NCBI GenBank assembly: GCA_016926235.1
Contig: JAFGOZ010000490.1
Coordinates: 1 to 7,680 of the forward strand
Direction: 5' to 3'
Source: Bacteroidales bacterium
GTDB lineage: Bacteria; Bacteroidota; Bacteroidia; Bacteroidales; UBA10428
Length of the DNA stretch: 7,680 nucleotides
Part shown: piece by piece, positions 5,281 through 7,680 of the stretch
How the letters are laid out: the number at the start of each line of letters is the position of its first letter
How positions within the stretch are numbered: the stretch's first letter is position 1
Position numbers and translations under genes: made by a program
Notes under the pieces: generated by a model
Databases searched by the model: none
The model's input: only the letters and a program-made list of their open reading frames with translations
What the model was told of the DNA's origin: nothing

Positions 5281-6449
5281 ATGTTTGTCTTTTTATTTGT
5301 ATGTGCTAATATTTATTTGTATATAAGGGGATTGCAGGCATTGCCTGCAATCCCCTTATTACAGATCCTATATACAGTATTGTTTATAATTATCCTTGGT
5401 TCATTTATCACAGGATTTTATTTTGATGATAATCTACCCAAAAAAATAGCATTCACCTTTAAACTTGTTGGAAGATACTGGATCTTCTTTTTGTTATTTT
5501 TTCTATTAGCTGCATTTATTGGGGACTTACTAAGAGCACTGAATTATTTATTTGAGATATTCCCTCTATGGATCACTCAAAATTATTCAAATGTTAAACT
5601 GATATATTTTTCATCTGTTATAATTTCAGCTCTTCTAATATCAACTACAGGATTCTGAGAATTCTCAAAAACGCAGATAGTTAGACTAGAAATACCATTG
5701 CAGAAAAAAAAGTTATTATCTGAAGATTTAATGATCGTCGCAGCAAGCGATCTTCATCTTGGAAAACTTGTTAGAAAAGAAAGATTAGCTTCGTGGATTC
5801 AAATCATCAATGATCAGAATCCTGACTTGATTATGTTTGTTGGAGATATATTTGATAAAACATTCAGGAGTGAGGATTCACAGGGAATGATTAGTGAGTT
5901 TAATAAACTGAAATCAAAATATGGTGTTTATGCAATAGTAGGTAATCATGAATATTATTTTGATATCAATAAATCAATTGAATACTTAAAGCTTTCCGGA
6001 ATTCATGTACTGATTGATGAGGTAATAAATATTGAAAATAAGATCACTGTCATTGGTCGGGACGATGCACATAACCTTAGCAGAAAGGCTCTCGATTTAT
6101 TAATTGAAAAACTGATAAAGACCTTCCAATAATTCTTATGGACCATCAACCCGTTGATATAATTTCATCTGTTAGAAACAGGATCGATCTGCAGATATCA
6201 GGGCACACTCATAACGGACAGATCTTTCCTGGTAATCTTTTGGCTAAGTTAAAATGGGAGCTCGTCCGAGGATATAGAAAAATAGGGGATTCAAATTTTT
6301 ACGTGACATCCGGGTTGGGACTGAGCTTCATACCTGTCAGAATAGGAACACGCTCTGAGATTGTCCGTATTCTCCTGACAGGAAATAATCCGGATAAGAT
6401 CACAAACAATAACAATAATTCTGGCTATCCTAATTATCATTCCCGATAA
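5281..6449 (+). pseudogene. Membrane-anchored calcineurin-like metallophosphoesterase, disrupted
   Basis: The N-terminal third (from ATG 5281) is strongly hydrophobic with about four transmembrane segments, then a soluble metallophosphoesterase domain follows. Metal-binding blocks are all present: SDLH (Asp at 5749, His at 5755), VGDIFD, GNHE (5941-5952) and GHTH (6201-6212). The gene is interrupted twice. A TGA at 5656-5658 lies in frame between TTGF and EFSKTQIVRLEIP, and the same frame continues to 6132. Near 6113 one base seems lost: frame 1 reads EKLIKTFQ-stop while frame 3 resumes with DKDLPIILMDHQP and runs to 6449. An in-frame TAA at 5272 supports the start. TGA serves as a real stop in the KASIII and VOC genes, so recoding is unlikely. 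A 37-bp palindrome lies in its 5' part. Intact relatives act on phosphoester substrates at the membrane; the exact substrate is unknown. Sequencing error is an alternative for the frameshift. Confidence 0.82.
5323..5359 (+). repeat. Perfect 37-bp palindrome inside the phosphoesterase coding sequence
   Basis: ATAAGGGGATTGCAGGCA (5323-5340) is followed by one T (5341) and its exact reverse complement (5342-5359). It begins 42 bases into the reading frame and encodes IRGLQALPAIPLL in good agreement with the family's conserved RGxQALP stretch. An inverted repeat this long with a 1-nt centre is very unlikely by chance. It could form a hairpin in mRNA or a cruciform in DNA. Confidence 0.9.
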
Positions 6450-6520
6450 GATTAAGCCTTACACTTCCAGATATGATAGTGAAACGTTGTATCAGAACAG
6501 CATGAGATGATTATTTTAAT
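6450..6520 (+). other. Short spacer between phosphoesterase remnant and NRPS gene
   Basis: This 71-base gap separates the last phosphoesterase frame from the ATG at 6521. No clear TAnnTTTG box, Shine-Dalgarno sequence or terminator hairpin was seen, so it is unclear whether the NRPS gene is read through from upstream or has its own promoter. Confidence 0.35.
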
Positions 6521-7680
6521 ATGCTTTCCCAATCAGAAATAGAAAAAATAGAGAATTTCACCGGAATAAAAACAGATTACCCTGCAGATAAATCAATAGC
6601 CGGATTATTTGAGGAAATAGTTGCTTTATATCCCAATAATCCGGCTGTCTTTTTTAAAGGCAGAACCGTGACTTATGATCAGCTGAACAGTAAGGCAGAT
6701 GACCTGGCAAATGTTCTGATTGAAAATGGGATTAAGAAGAACATGTCGGTGGCTATACTGACCGAAAAATCTTTTGAAAACATAATTGGTATTCTGGGGA
6801 TCCTGAAAGCAGGTGGTGTATACGTACCAATAGATCCGTTGTATCCTTGTGAAAGGATCAACTTTATACTAAAGGATTCCGCGTGTAGAATATTACTTAC
6901 ACAGCACAAGTTTGATGATTTGATATTAAATGTTCTGTTTAGACTTTATCTTGATCAGCCATTGACTGTTATCTCCGGTTTAAAAAAACTACCGCCAGAT
7001 AGCTCTCCTTCTGATCTGGCATATATCATGTATACATCTGGTACAACTGGGATTCCTAAAGGTGTTATGGTTACACAAAAGGGAGTGGTAAGACTGGTAA
7101 AGAATACAAATTATTTAAATATTGATCCTTCAGACAGGGTAGCTTTTATCAATGCTGTCATTTTTGATGCATCGACTTTTGAATTATGGGGAACCCTTCT
7201 GAATGGTGCTTGTCTCTTTATTATTGATAAAAAGACCGTCCTCGATCCAGATCTTCTCGGGAAAATGTTGCTCAGCAATAATATCACTATTTCCCTGTTC
7301 ACCGGATCTCTCTTCAACAAAATATTTGAATTTCGGGACGATATTTTTTCAGGTTTAAATTACCTGCTTGTGGGCGGAGAAGTGCTCTCTCCTTCCCATA
7401 TCAATGCAGTCCGGAGATCGAATCCGGATCTGAAAGTTATCAATGTTTATGGGCCTACAGAGAACACCACCTTTTCCACGACATATTTAATAGAAGAGGA
7501 TTTTGATAAGAATATCCCGATAGGGAAGCCGGTAAGCAACAGCACGGCATATATTTTTGATGAGGGTATGAATTATACGCCTGTGGGAGTTATCGGTGAG
7601 TTATATTTAGGAGGTGACGGTTTATCGATAGGATACCTCAACAGGGATGATTTGAATGAGAGGAGTTTTGTGGAGCATCC
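6521..7680 (+). CDS. NRPS-type amino acid adenylation protein (5' part, runs off the window)
   Basis: The frame is open from ATG 6521 to the window end (386 codons seen). It is a nonribosomal peptide synthetase adenylation domain, which activates an amino acid as an aminoacyl-AMP for loading on a carrier protein. Core motifs in order are VTYDQLN (50-56), LKAGGVYVPID (95-105), LAYIMYTSGTTGIPKG (166-181), FDAS (215-218), NVYGPTE (308-314) and GELYLGGDGLSIGYL (359-373). The Y-TGD motif and the catalytic lysine lie beyond the window. The protein starts with the short linker normally found before an A domain and has no condensation domain, so it looks like an initiation module or a stand-alone adenylation enzyme. 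Aligned by eye to GrsA, the pocket reads D216 A217 F220 S263 L283 G285 V309 T317 F318, hinting at a hydrophobic aliphatic residue. Later domains are unknown. Confidence 0.93.
   Translation, partial: MLSQSEIEKIENFTGIKTDYPADKSIAGLFEEIVALYPNNPAVFFKGRTVTYDQLNSKADDLANVLIENGIKKNMSVAILTEKSFENIIGILGILKAGGVYVPIDPLYPCERINFILKDSACRILLTQHKFDDLILNVLFRLYLDQPLTVISGLKKLPPDSSPSDLAYIMYTSGTTGIPKGVMVTQKGVVRLVKNTNYLNIDPSDRVAFINAVIFDASTFELWGTLLNGACLFIIDKKTVLDPDLLGKMLLSNNITISLFTGSLFNKIFEFRDDIFSGLNYLLVGGEVLSPSHINAVRRSNPDLKVINVYGPTENTTFSTTYLIEEDFDKNIPIGKPVSNSTAYIFDEGMNYTPVGVIGELYLGGDGLSIGYLNRDDLNERSFVEH

Noticed and set aside
5656..5658. TGA read as a sense codon (selenocysteine or alternative code)
   Set aside because: TGA ends the KASIII and VOC genes at natural family lengths, and tryptophans in the window use TGG. 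No selenocysteine-type element was evident, and the position is not a redox or catalytic site.
5657..5666. 10-bp palindrome GAGAATTCTC at the in-frame stop
   Set aside because: A 10-bp palindrome is expected several times in 7.7 kb, so its overlap with the TGA is probably coincidence.
6679..7320. Reverse-strand open frames (6679-6909 and 7111-7320) over the NRPS gene
   Set aside because: Both lie antisense to an uninterrupted adenylation domain with all expected core motifs and have no independent coding signal.

Overview
The window looks like an accessory surface-glycan or secondary-metabolite locus of a member of the Bacteroidota. The DNA is AT-rich. Gene starts mostly lack Shine-Dalgarno sequences, and TAnnTTTG-type -7 boxes lie upstream of several genes. 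Proteins resemble Bacteroidota cell-envelope proteins. The assignment comes from sequence character, not from a database search, so anything finer than phylum is unsupported.

Layout. Positions 1-247 hold the end of an unidentified upstream gene, followed by a leader region (248-428) with a candidate promoter, a hairpin and a 17-bp repeat. A tightly packed same-strand run follows: acyl carrier protein (429-662), beta-ketoacyl-ACP synthase III (662-1717, overlapping by TAATG), SDR 3-oxoacyl-ACP reductase (1714-2466, overlapping by ATGA), a NeuD/PglD-type sugar N-acyltransferase (2517-3161) and an EpsN/PglE-type PLP-dependent sugar aminotransferase (3190-4362, probable TTG start). Then comes decay: the 3' stub of an SGNH/GDSL hydrolase (about 4414-4662), converging with and overlapping a reverse-strand VOC/glyoxalase-fold gene (4640-5056). 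After a divergent intergenic region (5057-5280) there is a membrane-anchored calcineurin-like phosphoesterase gene (5281-6449), broken by one in-frame TGA and one -1 frameshift. The window ends inside a large NRPS-type gene that begins directly with an adenylation domain (6521 to past 7680).

How the genes may work together (inference). The aminotransferase should make a 4-amino-4-deoxy nucleotide sugar, and the NeuD/PglD-like enzyme should N-acylate it. The coupled ACP-KASIII-reductase trio looks like a dedicated supply of a short beta-hydroxyacyl-ACP, plausibly 3-hydroxybutyryl-ACP. That acyl group would decorate the amino sugar instead of, or as well as, acetyl. Pseudomonas syringae flagellin viosamine loci combine the same enzyme types (aminotransferase, acyltransferase, KASIII, reductase). 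The NRPS adenylation protein suggests that an aminoacyl group is also activated at this locus, though it may belong to a separate transcription unit.

Most notable non-coding signals are a perfect 37-bp palindrome (18-bp arms, 1-nt centre) inside the phosphoesterase coding sequence, and a perfect 17-bp repeat shared by the leaders of the ACP operon and the phosphoesterase gene, 4.9 kb apart. No tRNA, rRNA, CRISPR array or intact insertion sequence was seen.
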